From Microscilla marina ATCC 23134 (GTDB lineage Bacteria; Bacteroidota; Bacteroidia; Cytophagales; Microscillaceae), in the NCBI RefSeq assembly GCF_000169175.1, contig NZ_AAWS01000016.1, forward strand, positions 123,718-187,717: a stretch of DNA of 64,000 nt, written 5' to 3'. This document shows positions 31,244-40,155 of this stretch, piece by piece. A program made the position numbers and the translations under genes. The notes below the pieces were generated by a model. It was not told the DNA's origin. It searched no databases and saw only the letters and a program-made list of their open reading frames with translations. Numbering within the stretch: the first letter of the stretch is position 1; the number at the start of each line of letters is the position of its first letter.

Positions 31244-31669
31244 ATGGAAAAAGATATAGATTTAGTATTGCTGGTTGATGATAATGATACTGACAACTTT
31301 ATCAGCAAACGAATTATTGAAATCACCAAATTTGCTCAAAGAGTTGAAGTAAGAAATTCAGGAAAAAGCGCACTGCAGTACCTTGAACAATACCAGGATG
31401 ACCCATCTAATTTACCCGATATTATTTTTCTTGACATTAACATGCCCATTGTAGATGGCTTTGTATTTTTGTTTGAGTTTGAACTTTTCCCCGAAGAGGT
31501 AAAGAAAAAGTGTAACATTGTGATTTTGTCAAGTTCAAACAACAAGCGTGACATTGCCCGTATTGTAGACAATGACCACGTAATAAAGTTTGTAACCAAA
31601 CCCCTGACTGAGAGCTCATTACAGGAGGTACGCGAAATTTATAGACAAGAAGCGACCAATCAACAATAA
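31244..31669 (+). CDS. single-domain response regulator (CheY-like receiver)
   Basis: 141 aa, a receiver domain only. The acidic pocket is VDD near 11-13, the phospho-acceptor Asp lies in IIFLDINMP near 64, the Ser switch in ILSSSN near 97, and the Lys in KFVTKPL near 118. There is no output domain, so it probably works by binding a partner; its kinase is not adjacent. Confidence 0.9.
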   Translation: MEKDIDLVLLVDDNDTDNFISKRIIEITKFAQRVEVRNSGKSALQYLEQYQDDPSNLPDIIFLDINMPIVDGFVFLFEFELFPEEVKKKCNIVILSSSNNKRDIARIVDNDHVIKFVTKPLTESSLQEVREIYRQEATNQQ

Positions 31670-31736
31670 CACACATATATATGTAAAGCATTATTGGTAA
31701 TCACTGTTGTATACTTGATTACTAAGTAAAACAAAC

Positions 31737-31764
31737 AGGCGGACTAAAATCCGCCTATTTTTTG
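31737..31764 (+). terminator. terminator of the response regulator gene, overlapping a convergent gene end
   Basis: AGGCGGA/TCCGCCT stem with a 6-nt loop, then ATTTTTTG. The hairpin doubles as the last codons (Gly-Gly-Phe-stop) of the minus-strand gene at 31744. Confidence 0.8.
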
Positions 31765-32409
31765 TTTAAAAGCTTTTAAGCCACTTTCAACCTCTGAGCG
31801 AGGCAGTTTACCTGTGTTAAGCACCTGATCATCCATAGCGAGCAGTTCGGCATAAAACATTTGTCCTAATTGTAACAAAGCAGTTGCCTGATCAATGTGG
31901 GTAGTAGCCATTTGAAATAGCATATCCTCGGCGTGAGCAAATTGTTGGGTAGCTTTGTAATAATCAATGATCTTCTCATAACTTTGCCAGGGTAGCCTAA
32001 AGTCGCGCAAGTAAGCCACTGCAACGGCTAATTTGTCAAACAAGTTGATGTTTACCTCCCGGTATTTTTTTATCAAATGGGTTAAAATTGTTAACGCTTG
32101 ATGGTAAGCACGAAACACTTGTGGTTCGTTGTCTAGCAGGTCATAAATAGATGCTTCTTCAAATAACAAATCTACCCCAAACGTCCATAATTCCTTACCT
32201 CGGTCAATGTCATTATCTAACAATACCTGTAAATCCTCTACCGACAGTTGATCAAGGTATGTTGCATCAATTTTTAGGAAAGCTTCTTTTTTTTCTGCAA
32301 TCAGTTCTAGTGCTTCTTCGTAAAACTCACGGTCTTTTAAACCCCTTATTTTTTTGAGCGCCATTACCAATTGGTCAATCAACTTTAAAATGTAATCTCT
32401 TCGAATCAT
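31744..32409 (-). CDS. uncharacterised helical protein (DUF6483-like)
   Basis: 221 aa, cytosolic, predicted all-helical with TPR-like spacing (RAYHQALTILTHLIKKYREVN, SYEKIIDYYKATQQFAHAEDMLFQM). The opening RRDYILKLIDQLVMALKKIRGL resembles the DUF6483 family. Function unknown; it converges on the response regulator gene without being in its operon. Confidence 0.6.
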   Translation of the reverse strand: MIRRDYILKLIDQLVMALKKIRGLKDREFYEEALELIAEKKEAFLKIDATYLDQLSVEDLQVLLDNDIDRGKELWTFGVDLLFEEASIYDLLDNEPQVFRAYHQALTILTHLIKKYREVNINLFDKLAVAVAYLRDFRLPWQSYEKIIDYYKATQQFAHAEDMLFQMATTHIDQATALLQLGQMFYAELLAMDDQVLNTGKLPRSEVESGLKAFKQKIGGF

Positions 32410-32446
32410 TTATTTCATTTCAAGTTTACCTTGTACTTGTATATAC

Positions 32447-32647
32447 AATAGTTCATAGCTGATTCGAGTAAATGTTCACCTTGTTAAATGCTGTAAACCA
32501 GTATTTTATATTAAGATTGTGCACCCACTTTATTTTTAAAAGTGTTTCGGTTGTATGCCTAAACACCCAATTAAATAGTTTTTAAATTCATCAATAACTG
32601 ATAACCAGCAAACAACTTTGACTAAAATCACTGCAAAGTATTGATAT
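32447..32647. repeat. 200-bp dispersed repeat, copy 1
   Basis: Nearly identical in inverted orientation to 48222-48421, 15.6 kb away. Shared words include gattcgagtaaatgttcacc, aaacacccaattaaatag and tcatcaataactgataacc. No coding capacity and no clear terminal inverted repeats. Confidence 0.8.
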
Positions 32648-32671
32648 AATAAATCGCCAAAAAATAGTGTA

Positions 32672-33253
32672 CTAGGTTCGCTCAATATTCAATAACTTAT
32701 CTATGTCAGGGGCTTTATAACTACGCATTTTTCTTAACAAAGCCTCAGGGTTGGTGTCAGTAAAAACTATGTCTTTAGTAGATTGACTCATAAACCCTTG
32801 ACCTACGGTATGATTCAAAAACTGAATCATTAAATCATAATAACTTCCTACATTGAGTATGCCAATGGGTTTTTGATGCAAACCCAATTGTCCCCAGGTG
32901 TATACTTCAAAAAACTCTTCCATAGTACCTATACCTCCTGGCAAAATCAAGAAAGCATCTGCCATTTTGGTCATTTTTTGCTTCCGTTCATGCATAGACT
33001 CCACAATAATTAATTCATTGATACCGTCGTGGGCTACCTCTTTGTCTACCAAAAACTGTGGAATTACCCCAACCACCTCTCCACCTTTGTCTAACATTGC
33101 GTCGGCTACAGCTCCCATGAGCCCTACCTTGCCGGCTCCATAGACCAGTTTTAGACCTTTTTTTGCTAAAATATGTCCGACGTGCGTAGCTTTCTCGCGG
33201 TAAATAGGGTTAGCTCCAGATCTGGAACCACAAAAAACACAAATACTGTTCAT
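32672..33253 (-). CDS. LOG family nucleotide phosphoribohydrolase
   Basis: 193 aa, TIGR00730 type. The Rossmann start is ICVFCGSRSG, and the LOG signature PGGIGTMEEFFEV lies near 106-118 with the upstream Arg in SMHERKQKM. The group cleaves purine nucleoside monophosphates, cytokinin monophosphates in plants. Confidence 0.85.
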   Translation of the reverse strand: MNSICVFCGSRSGANPIYREKATHVGHILAKKGLKLVYGAGKVGLMGAVADAMLDKGGEVVGVIPQFLVDKEVAHDGINELIIVESMHERKQKMTKMADAFLILPGGIGTMEEFFEVYTWGQLGLHQKPIGILNVGSYYDLMIQFLNHTVGQGFMSQSTKDIVFTDTNPEALLRKMRSYKAPDIDKLLNIERT

Positions 33254-33616
33254 ACTATCTGAGGTTTGAAAATTATCTTATAAAGCCAATGGTCTAGCGT
33301 ATCATCAAAGTCTTTACCGGTTGGTGTTGAGGTTACACAAGGCACAAAAAAACATCAATTCGCCATAGTTACACAAGTTTTTTTGTAACCAGGTACAACA
33401 CATAAAGCAATACTTTGTACCTAAAGAGTGATTTTAAGCAATGTTGAATTTAATACTTGAACAAAAGCACATTCTATAAAAAAAATGTACTTTTACTATA
33501 CCATAAGCAATGCTTTTCTGAAAAAACGTTTTTTCATTCAGAAAAGTAGCTTATATGTTGACTAAAATTTAAAACTAAGATTTAGAAACCATTATTGGAA
33601 GTAAAACCATATACAA
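33254..33616. other. intergenic region between divergent genes
   Basis: 363 bp, AT-rich; it holds a near-palindrome at about 33510-33545 (TTTTCTGAAAAAACG with TTTTTCATTCAGAAAA) that may be an operator or promoter-proximal hairpin. Nothing else recognised. Confidence 0.4.
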
Positions 33617-34735
33617 ATGAAATTTAGAATAGCTTTGTCAGTGTTATTATTGGTTTGGATAGTCTTTACCAAAGTCAATTTGTCTCAGGCGCAAACTGAT
33701 ACTACTACCCAAAAAAAGAAAGAAAAAAATGTGAAAATGATTACTTTACCCGTGTTGTACTACTCACCCGAAACCAGGTTTGGGCTAGGGGCGCTTGCCT
33801 CGTTGAGTTTTAAGATGGGTAAAAACAAAAAAGCTACCCGAGCTTCCAACCTTCAAACCTATTTTTTATACACTGCACAAGGGCAAATAGATGGTACAGC
33901 CAGGTATACTCTTTTTACCAACGAAGAAAAATATGTCATCAATGGGCGCTTTTCCTACCTGTTTTTTCCTGAGTTTTATTATGGCATAGGCAATCGGCTA
34001 CCCAAAGAAAACGAAGAACTGGTAAGTTATCGTAGGGTAAGGGTAGAAAACAGGGTATTGCGCAAAATCACCCAAAAACTTTTTGTTGGTTTGCAGTATC
34101 GTTATGTGGAAATGTTTCAGGTAAGACCTACTGAAGGTGGTTTGCTCGAAACCAGTCAGGTACCTGGCTATAATGGCTCCAGAGTATCAGGTTTAGGAGC
34201 TGCGGTAGTATACGATAGCCGCGACAACATTCTGGCACCTTATAAGGGAGCTTATCTTGAGCTTTCCAACTATAATTATGGATCTGATCTGGGTGGAGAG
34301 TTTGATTATAGCACGGTTACGGTTGATTTGCGGAAATACTTCAAGCTTTTTGCCCACCGCAAGCATATTCTTGCTATTCAGGGGTATGGCAACTTTATTA
34401 CTGGCACCGCTCCTTATAAAGAACTGTCAGAGTTTGGCGGAGGCACTATCATGCGTGGGTTTTATCAGGGGCGTTACCGCCAAAATGACTATATGGCGGC
34501 TCAAGTAGAGTACAGGCTTCCAATATGGCGATGGATTGGAATGACTGCTTTTACTGGAGTAGGCGATGTAGCCAGTGACATTAGTAAGTTTGACATTGCC
34601 AATGCAAAAATGTCGTATGGCATAGGTTTGCGCTTTGAAATAGATAAACAAAACCGCACCAATATCCGGGTAGACTATGGCAGAGGTAGCGATGGGTCAG
34701 CTGGGTTTTATTTAGAGATAGGAGAAGCTTTTTAA
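33617..34735 (+). CDS. outer-membrane beta-barrel of the Omp85/BamA C-terminal type
   Basis: 372 aa. Signal peptide cleaved after SQAQ; no POTRA domains. The barrel shows alternating aromatic strands and the Omp85 signature GGGTIMRGFYQGRYRQND (VRGF/Y loop 6 motif) near 275, and ends in a Phe (GEAF) suited to BAM recognition. Similar short proteins in Bacteroidetes are annotated as surface antigen D15-like; the cargo is unknown. Confidence 0.8.
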   Translation: MKFRIALSVLLLVWIVFTKVNLSQAQTDTTTQKKKEKNVKMITLPVLYYSPETRFGLGALASLSFKMGKNKKATRASNLQTYFLYTAQGQIDGTARYTLFTNEEKYVINGRFSYLFFPEFYYGIGNRLPKENEELVSYRRVRVENRVLRKITQKLFVGLQYRYVEMFQVRPTEGGLLETSQVPGYNGSRVSGLGAAVVYDSRDNILAPYKGAYLELSNYNYGSDLGGEFDYSTVTVDLRKYFKLFAHRKHILAIQGYGNFITGTAPYKELSEFGGGTIMRGFYQGRYRQNDYMAAQVEYRLPIWRWIGMTAFTGVGDVASDISKFDIANAKMSYGIGLRFEIDKQNRTNIRVDYGRGSDGSAGFYLEIGEAF

Positions 34736-34938
34736 ATGAACAAGGGTTGTGTTTAATTGGTCATTATGCACCAATATGTAATATGTGTTGGCTTGTCACC
34801 CAGTGCCAATTGTACTGACTTTTAAAGATGTATGGTTATTTCACTCAAAATTCAATATATCTAACAAGTGGGTATGCTATGGGTGAGTCTTACTTGTAGC
34901 ATCGATATCTAAGGACTTATTGCTAACTACTTACTACT

Positions 34939-35604
34939 CTACACCTTCATCAAGCTCACTTCTACCTCCCCCTCACTGGTTAAGTCAAGCAGACGGTACT
35001 GAAAGACTACAGCAGGGTTATTGGGGCTGATCGGGCAAATGGCTGGTGAGGCAAAAAACCAAATGTCGTTTCGCTCGAGCATAAAGTCGTGGTGAATATG
35101 TCCAAACAGTACTGCTTTGATGTGGTAAAATTGATCAAGAATACTTAGAAATTGCCCAGCATCTTTGAGCGTATCTTTAGGTGGGGTCAGAGTACGAATA
35201 GCCAGCGGATGATGACGCAAAGTAACAATACAAGGATAAGCCCAGGAGTTTTCAAGGTCGTTTTGCAAAAAATCCAATGTATCATTGCCTAAGTAACCCT
35301 GGCTATGATTTTTTGAGCAACTATTGAGCATAATAAAGTGGGTGCCTTTGACATTGAAAGACGCGTTTTGCTCATGTGCCACCCAATAAAAAGGGATATC
35401 TAACCTTTGTAAAAGCCGGAGAGTGTCATTTCTTCGTTGCTGCAGTACTTCACTGGTAAGTATCAGCAAGTCGGGAGGGTGGGGCAATAGGTTGATGTGT
35501 GTAAGTATATTCTCAAACACTTGTATTGGAAGCACCTCCGGGTAATGAATGTTGGCTAAAAGATAAGGATCAGTTATTTGCACTATACGTATGGTGTCAT
35601 CCAT
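34939..35604 (-). CDS. metallophosphoesterase-fold protein with degraded metal site
   Basis: 221 aa. Compared with CpdA/Icc phosphodiesterases the conserved boxes read ITDPYL (for ITDxHL), LTSEVL (for TGDLV) and EQNASF (for GNHD), while LRHHPL and FGHIHH are intact. At least three metal ligands are therefore missing, and it is likely inactive or altered. It starts 3 bp after the Sir2 stop and is surely co-translated. An in-frame TTG at 35610 is the alternative start. Confidence 0.7.
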   Translation of the reverse strand: MDDTIRIVQITDPYLLANIHYPEVLPIQVFENILTHINLLPHPPDLLILTSEVLQQRRNDTLRLLQRLDIPFYWVAHEQNASFNVKGTHFIMLNSCSKNHSQGYLGNDTLDFLQNDLENSWAYPCIVTLRHHPLAIRTLTPPKDTLKDAGQFLSILDQFYHIKAVLFGHIHHDFMLERNDIWFFASPAICPISPNNPAVVFQYRLLDLTSEGEVEVSLMKV

Positions 35605-35606
35605 TA

Positions 35607-36437
35607 TCAAAACATTTTTACCACTTCATTGTGCACTACGCTCAAAGTAGCCATAGCACCATCGGCAATGCCCATATGAGGGGCTCTTACATCAGAGTAA
35701 TCAGGGTTTATTCTTATTAGTTTTGCGTTTTTCTCTCGTACTATTTTGCGCGTCATTGCGCGAATGGTTTGTACATGAGGACCAGAGCCAATCTCAAGTA
35801 CCAAGACTTTTTTGTGTGCAGCAAGGGTTTTTTCCAAGTTGCTTTTTTGCCACTTCGACCGGGCTGGTACATAGGTATGGTCACGAAACATATACACATT
35901 AGGGCGCGACATTTTGCCGCATTTGGGACATTTGGGCAAATCTTCGAGTTGTAGGTTTTCATTATTGACATCTATTGCCTCATTTGTATCTCCTTCCCAC
36001 ACTTCCTGATGGCAAGGCACCGAGCACTGCAGGTGAAAAATAGAGCCATGTACCTCACGCACCTTATCTTTAGTGGCACCTGCTTTTAGGTGTTGCCCAT
36101 CTATGTTAGAGGTAATAAAAAAATAGTCAAGGTTAAACCGCTTAATCCAATCCATCAAGATAAAGTATCCCTGGTGTGGTACCAAGTCTTTAAACTGCTG
36201 ACTGCGTCGGGTAAATCTTTTCCACATATACACAGGGTGTTCATCCATATAAGTGGGGTTCATAATCTCAAAAATACTTCCTTCCCGTTCGCCCGATACC
36301 TTGCCCCATTCCCCAGCTCCATCTTCGCGGTAAGTAGGTACCCCCGAATCTTTACTCATACCTGCACCCGTATGTACCATCAGCAAATCGGCGTATTGCA
36401 GCCAGTCTATAAATTGTTGAATTTTTTCGTGCTCCAT
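35607..36437 (-). CDS. Sir2-family NAD-dependent protein
   Basis: 276 aa. NAD-binding TGAGMSKDSGVPTYR near 22-36, SNIDGQHLKAG near 110, catalytic His in VHGSIF near 129, a zinc module CSVPC...CPKCG, then RPNVYMF and GSGPHVQTI. It is a soluble single-domain sirtuin, so deacetylase or ADP-ribosyl-transfer activity is expected. The next gene, a degenerate phosphoesterase, forms an operon with it. Confidence 0.85.
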   Translation of the reverse strand: MEHEKIQQFIDWLQYADLLMVHTGAGMSKDSGVPTYREDGAGEWGKVSGEREGSIFEIMNPTYMDEHPVYMWKRFTRRSQQFKDLVPHQGYFILMDWIKRFNLDYFFITSNIDGQHLKAGATKDKVREVHGSIFHLQCSVPCHQEVWEGDTNEAIDVNNENLQLEDLPKCPKCGKMSRPNVYMFRDHTYVPARSKWQKSNLEKTLAAHKKVLVLEIGSGPHVQTIRAMTRKIVREKNAKLIRINPDYSDVRAPHMGIADGAMATLSVVHNEVVKMF

Positions 36438-36932
36438 GTTGCTAATCTATAAAAAAAACGAAAGAAAGAATTGATCTTACTAAAAAATTGTTTGCAACAG
36501 GGTAAGAGTAGAAGGGAGCAAAAAACCAATGATACGGCTATTCGTTAGGTTATAAAGTAGCTTATGAAAAAATGAGACGTTATGGAAGCAACTGTTAAAC
36601 CTGTCAGTTTTTCATAAAAATGAAACTTGTTGCTTGATTTTACCAGAAAGAGGGCATTTTTGCGTATTTTAAAATCATAACTAATTTATCTCTTTTTTTT
36701 TATTTAAAATATTTGATAATCAGTTGGTTATGTTTTTGTGGATAATCTAGCAAATAAATGTTTGCGAAGGTATGCGTCCAAGTGGGTAACTTTAGCATCT
36801 ATTATGTATGTGCAAGTACATTGGAAGTTAAACACTTACTTAATGAAAGTAAATCAAGCCCAATACTTATTTATACAACAATTACCATTAGTACCATAGA
36901 AAACCATTGATAACCTTGGATTAAATAATTGA
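36438..36932. other. intergenic region between divergent genes
   Basis: 495 bp, AT-rich, no supported gene or RNA. Promoters for the sirtuin operon and the permease are expected here. Confidence 0.5.
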
Positions 36933-39377
36933 ATGTTAAAAAATTACCTGAAAATATCTCTACGTAACCTTAGCCGTCACAAAATATATACTTTTATCAA
37001 CATTGCCGGACTTTCTATTGGAATGGCCTGTGCGTTGTTGTTGTACTTATATATCAACGATGAGCTGAGCTTTGATCGTTACCACGAAAAAGCCGACCGC
37101 ATTTATCGGGTGTCTACCTGGTTTAAGTTAGAGGGTAAAGCCCCACAGTACTTTGCCAGTTCGTCGGAGCGCCTCGCCCCAGTATTGCCTAAAGAGTTTC
37201 CCAACGAAGTAGCCCAATCTGTAAGGCTATTTAGGGGCACCGAAAAAAAACCTATCAGATACAAAGACAAAAAACTATACCTGAACGGGATTCACTATGC
37301 CGACTCCAACTATTTCAAAGTGTTTTCTCATAAACTTATCAAAGGTGATCCTAACAAAGTATTGACCCAACCCAATTCTATAGTACTGACCAAGACGGTT
37401 GCAAAGCAGTTTTTTGGCAGGGCAGGCAACGCTATAGGTAAGGTAATCAAGGTGTTTGACAACCAAAGCAATAAAGTGACTGGAGTAATGGAAGACCTGC
37501 CAAAAAATTCACATTTGCGGTTTCCTGCGTTGGTGTCTTATGCGACCATTTACGACCCCAAGGATGTAAATCGTTGGGGTAGCGCCAATTACTACACCTA
37601 TGTATTGCTAAAACCCAAGGCAAAAATTGAAAGCTTTCGCAAAAATGTTCAAACGGTTTTTACTAAATATATGGTAAAAGATTTTAAGCATTTTAAGGCA
37701 ACTGCAGGTTTTAGGGTAGACCCTTTGGTAGACATACATTTGTCTGAGTTTGCCTACGAAGATGATGAAACCATTAAAGGAAACAAAGCTTACTTATACA
37801 TATTGGCGGCAGTGGCTATATTTATGCTGCTCATTGCTGCCATCAACTACATGAACTTAGCCACTGCACGATCGGCGGGGCGAGCCAAAGAGGTGGGCAT
37901 TCGCAAAGTGGTAGGGTCATACCGAAGTCAACTTATCTTACAGTTTTTGCTCGAATCAGTACTGCTTACCCTTATCTCGTTAGTCATTAGTATTACCCTG
38001 GTAGAGCTATCATTGCCTTATTTCAACTATGTATCAGGCAAGCAGTTGGTCGTAGAGTACAGCGACCCTTCAGTCTTTGGTCTGTTGACGCTTATTATGT
38101 TGTTGGTGGGGCTCATTAGTGGCAGCTATCCAGCTTTTTTCTTGTCTAGTTTTCATCCGGTAAGGGTGCTTAAAGGCAAGTATGTGAGCAGTCGGAATGC
38201 CGCCTTTTTACGCCGTGGATTGGTCATTTTCCAGTTCTCTATTTCTATTACCATGATCATAGGTACCTGGATAGTATATAATCAACTACAGTTTATCCGT
38301 AACAAAGACCTGGGGTTTAACAAAGAACGGGTAGTGGTGATCAGAACCTTTGGTGATACTACCAACCTTCAGCGAAATGCCTTGATAAGGAAAGACTTGA
38401 TCAAGCATCAAGGAGTCAAAGAAGTAGCTTTTACGAGTAACGTGCCAGGGCAAGATGGTGGCAGTGGTACTGATGCTTTTCCGGTAGAAAACGCTCAAGG
38501 CAAAATGCGGATTACGCTGGCGCACGTATTGGCAGTAGGTTATGATTATTTAGATATGATGGGCATCGAAATGAAAAAAGGTCGTTTTTATTCACGTGCT
38601 ATTACTACTGATACTTCTAAAGCCTTGGTGGTAAATGAGGCTTTTATAAAAAAAATGGGTTGGAAAAAAGCCTTGGGAAAAAAGGTCTATTTGCGTACCG
38701 ATAGCCTGGGTAAACTTGTAAAAGGGTATGATGCTAAAATAGTAGGGGTAGTCAAGAATTTTCACCTGACATCGTTGCATAAAAAAATACAACCTTTAGC
38801 CCTTAGACTGATATCTCCACGCAAACAAGGGCACATGGGGTATCTGTTGGTAAGGCTCAAATCGGGAGGGGTAGGTAAAACCCTTGATTTTATCAAAAAA
38901 ACCTGGAATAAATACGAGAAAAAATATGCGTATGAGAGCTATTTTCTGGATAAGAAGTTTAATAAACAATACCAGGCCGATGAAGTGCGAGGGCAGATAT
39001 TTATGGCATTTTCCGGCATTACCATTTTCATTGCTTGTTTGGGGTTATTGGGGCTTGCCTCGTTTACTGCCGAACAACGGGTCAAAGAAATAGGCATACG
39101 CAAGGTTTTAGGGGCATCTATTCCCAGTATTTTACGCCTCATGTCGTTTGACTTTTTGCGTTTGGTGGTGTGGGCAAGTTTGTTTGGGGGCATTTTTGGT
39201 GCCTGGATGATGCATGGTTGGCTGCAAAACTTTGCCTATCATTTGCCCATATACAAACATTGGTTTGTGTTTATCTTCTCTGCCTTACTTGCCTTGCTTA
39301 TTGCCTTGCTTACAGTAAGTGTGCAAGTGTTCAAAGTGTCGCAGGTAAACCCCATAGAAGTGCTCAAAGACGAGTAA
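36933..39377 (+). CDS. FtsX/MacB-type ABC transporter permease
   Basis: 814 aa. Typical Bacteroidetes duplicated permease: MLKNYLKISLRNLSRHKIYTFINIAGLSIG with TM1, a periplasmic MacB-PCD domain, an FtsX block (about 285-425, ATARSAGRAKEVGIRKVVGS), a second TM-PCD unit from about 430, and a final FtsX block (ASFTAEQRVKEIGIRKVLGAS) ending NPIEVLKDE. No ATPase gene is adjacent, so the partner must lie elsewhere. It likely acts in lipoprotein or peptide export or mechanotransmission. Confidence 0.88.
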   Translation: MLKNYLKISLRNLSRHKIYTFINIAGLSIGMACALLLYLYINDELSFDRYHEKADRIYRVSTWFKLEGKAPQYFASSSERLAPVLPKEFPNEVAQSVRLFRGTEKKPIRYKDKKLYLNGIHYADSNYFKVFSHKLIKGDPNKVLTQPNSIVLTKTVAKQFFGRAGNAIGKVIKVFDNQSNKVTGVMEDLPKNSHLRFPALVSYATIYDPKDVNRWGSANYYTYVLLKPKAKIESFRKNVQTVFTKYMVKDFKHFKATAGFRVDPLVDIHLSEFAYEDDETIKGNKAYLYILAAVAIFMLLIAAINYMNLATARSAGRAKEVGIRKVVGSYRSQLILQFLLESVLLTLISLVISITLVELSLPYFNYVSGKQLVVEYSDPSVFGLLTLIMLLVGLISGSYPAFFLSSFHPVRVLKGKYVSSRNAAFLRRGLVIFQFSISITMIIGTWIVYNQLQFIRNKDLGFNKERVVVIRTFGDTTNLQRNALIRKDLIKHQGVKEVAFTSNVPGQDGGSGTDAFPVENAQGKMRITLAHVLAVGYDYLDMMGIEMKKGRFYSRAITTDTSKALVVNEAFIKKMGWKKALGKKVYLRTDSLGKLVKGYDAKIVGVVKNFHLTSLHKKIQPLALRLISPRKQGHMGYLLVRLKSGGVGKTLDFIKKTWNKYEKKYAYESYFLDKKFNKQYQADEVRGQIFMAFSGITIFIACLGLLGLASFTAEQRVKEIGIRKVLGASIPSILRLMSFDFLRLVVWASLFGGIFGAWMMHGWLQNFAYHLPIYKHWFVFIFSALLALLIALLTVSVQVFKVSQVNPIEVLKDE

Positions 39378-39467
39378 GAGTAGTATAAAGAACAAGTGTT
39401 GAGCTTTAAGCCCTTGGGTACCAGCTTGCCTGGTACCTAAAGACTTGAAGCTCGCCCCTGTGAAGGT

Positions 39468-40052
39468 CTAAAGCACTTTTGCATGGATAAAATAGGGGCG
39501 TTTGTCGCGCATAATAATTTTCTGAAAACCATCGATTGTATATGTTGTAATTCGATAATCATTGCCTTTGTTTTGGCACTGGATAATAAGTTTGGTGCCA
39601 GAAGCAAATAGCGCATTGTCATTGCCCACAATAATTTTCACTGATTTAGCTACTTTTTTATCATTGCCCAATTCTACAGTCATCTCTTTTACCGAATTCT
39701 TTTCCTCTTTTGTAGTATACTTGATAATTTTCCCTTTTTTAACAATGTCATAAGTACCAATCAGAGCAGCTTTGTTTATATCAGCATTGATAAACATACG
39801 TAACTCTTTTTCCCAGTTTTTAATCGCCAGGGTCTTGGTTACAAGTTTACCCTCATTGCGCACCTGTTTTTTTACTTTAGGTTGTTGTTGGTTGAGCCAG
39901 GTTATTTGTGTTTGAACAAAACCCTTCAGGTCAAAGTAAGGCTGGGCAGTACCCGCTGCTGTTTTATTCGGATTTTCGCAAGCCATGAGCCCACATAATG
40001 TCACAATTGACCAAAGCAGGAATGAATTATGCGACCAATTTTTCATTTTCAT
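39468..40052 (-). CDS. small lipoprotein, unknown
   Basis: 194 aa from the ATG at 40052 (the frame opens earlier with a TTG at 40076). Lipobox GLMAC-ENPN. The mature part begins with a charged helical segment (FVQTQITWLNQQQPKVKKQV) and then a beta-rich domain (IKYTTKEE, VKEMTVELGND, YRITTYTIDGFQKI). Function unknown. Confidence 0.65.
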   Translation of the reverse strand: MKMKNWSHNSFLLWSIVTLCGLMACENPNKTAAGTAQPYFDLKGFVQTQITWLNQQQPKVKKQVRNEGKLVTKTLAIKNWEKELRMFINADINKAALIGTYDIVKKGKIIKYTTKEEKNSVKEMTVELGNDKKVAKSVKIIVGNDNALFASGTKLIIQCQNKGNDYRITTYTIDGFQKIIMRDKRPYFIHAKVL

Positions 40053-40155
40053 ATTCAAAAGCTTTAAATTTATCAATTCAATGTTATAATATAGGGGATA
40101 TTCTCAAACTTGCACGCCCTTCTTGCCACCACGGCATACCGAAGAATTGTTCAGT

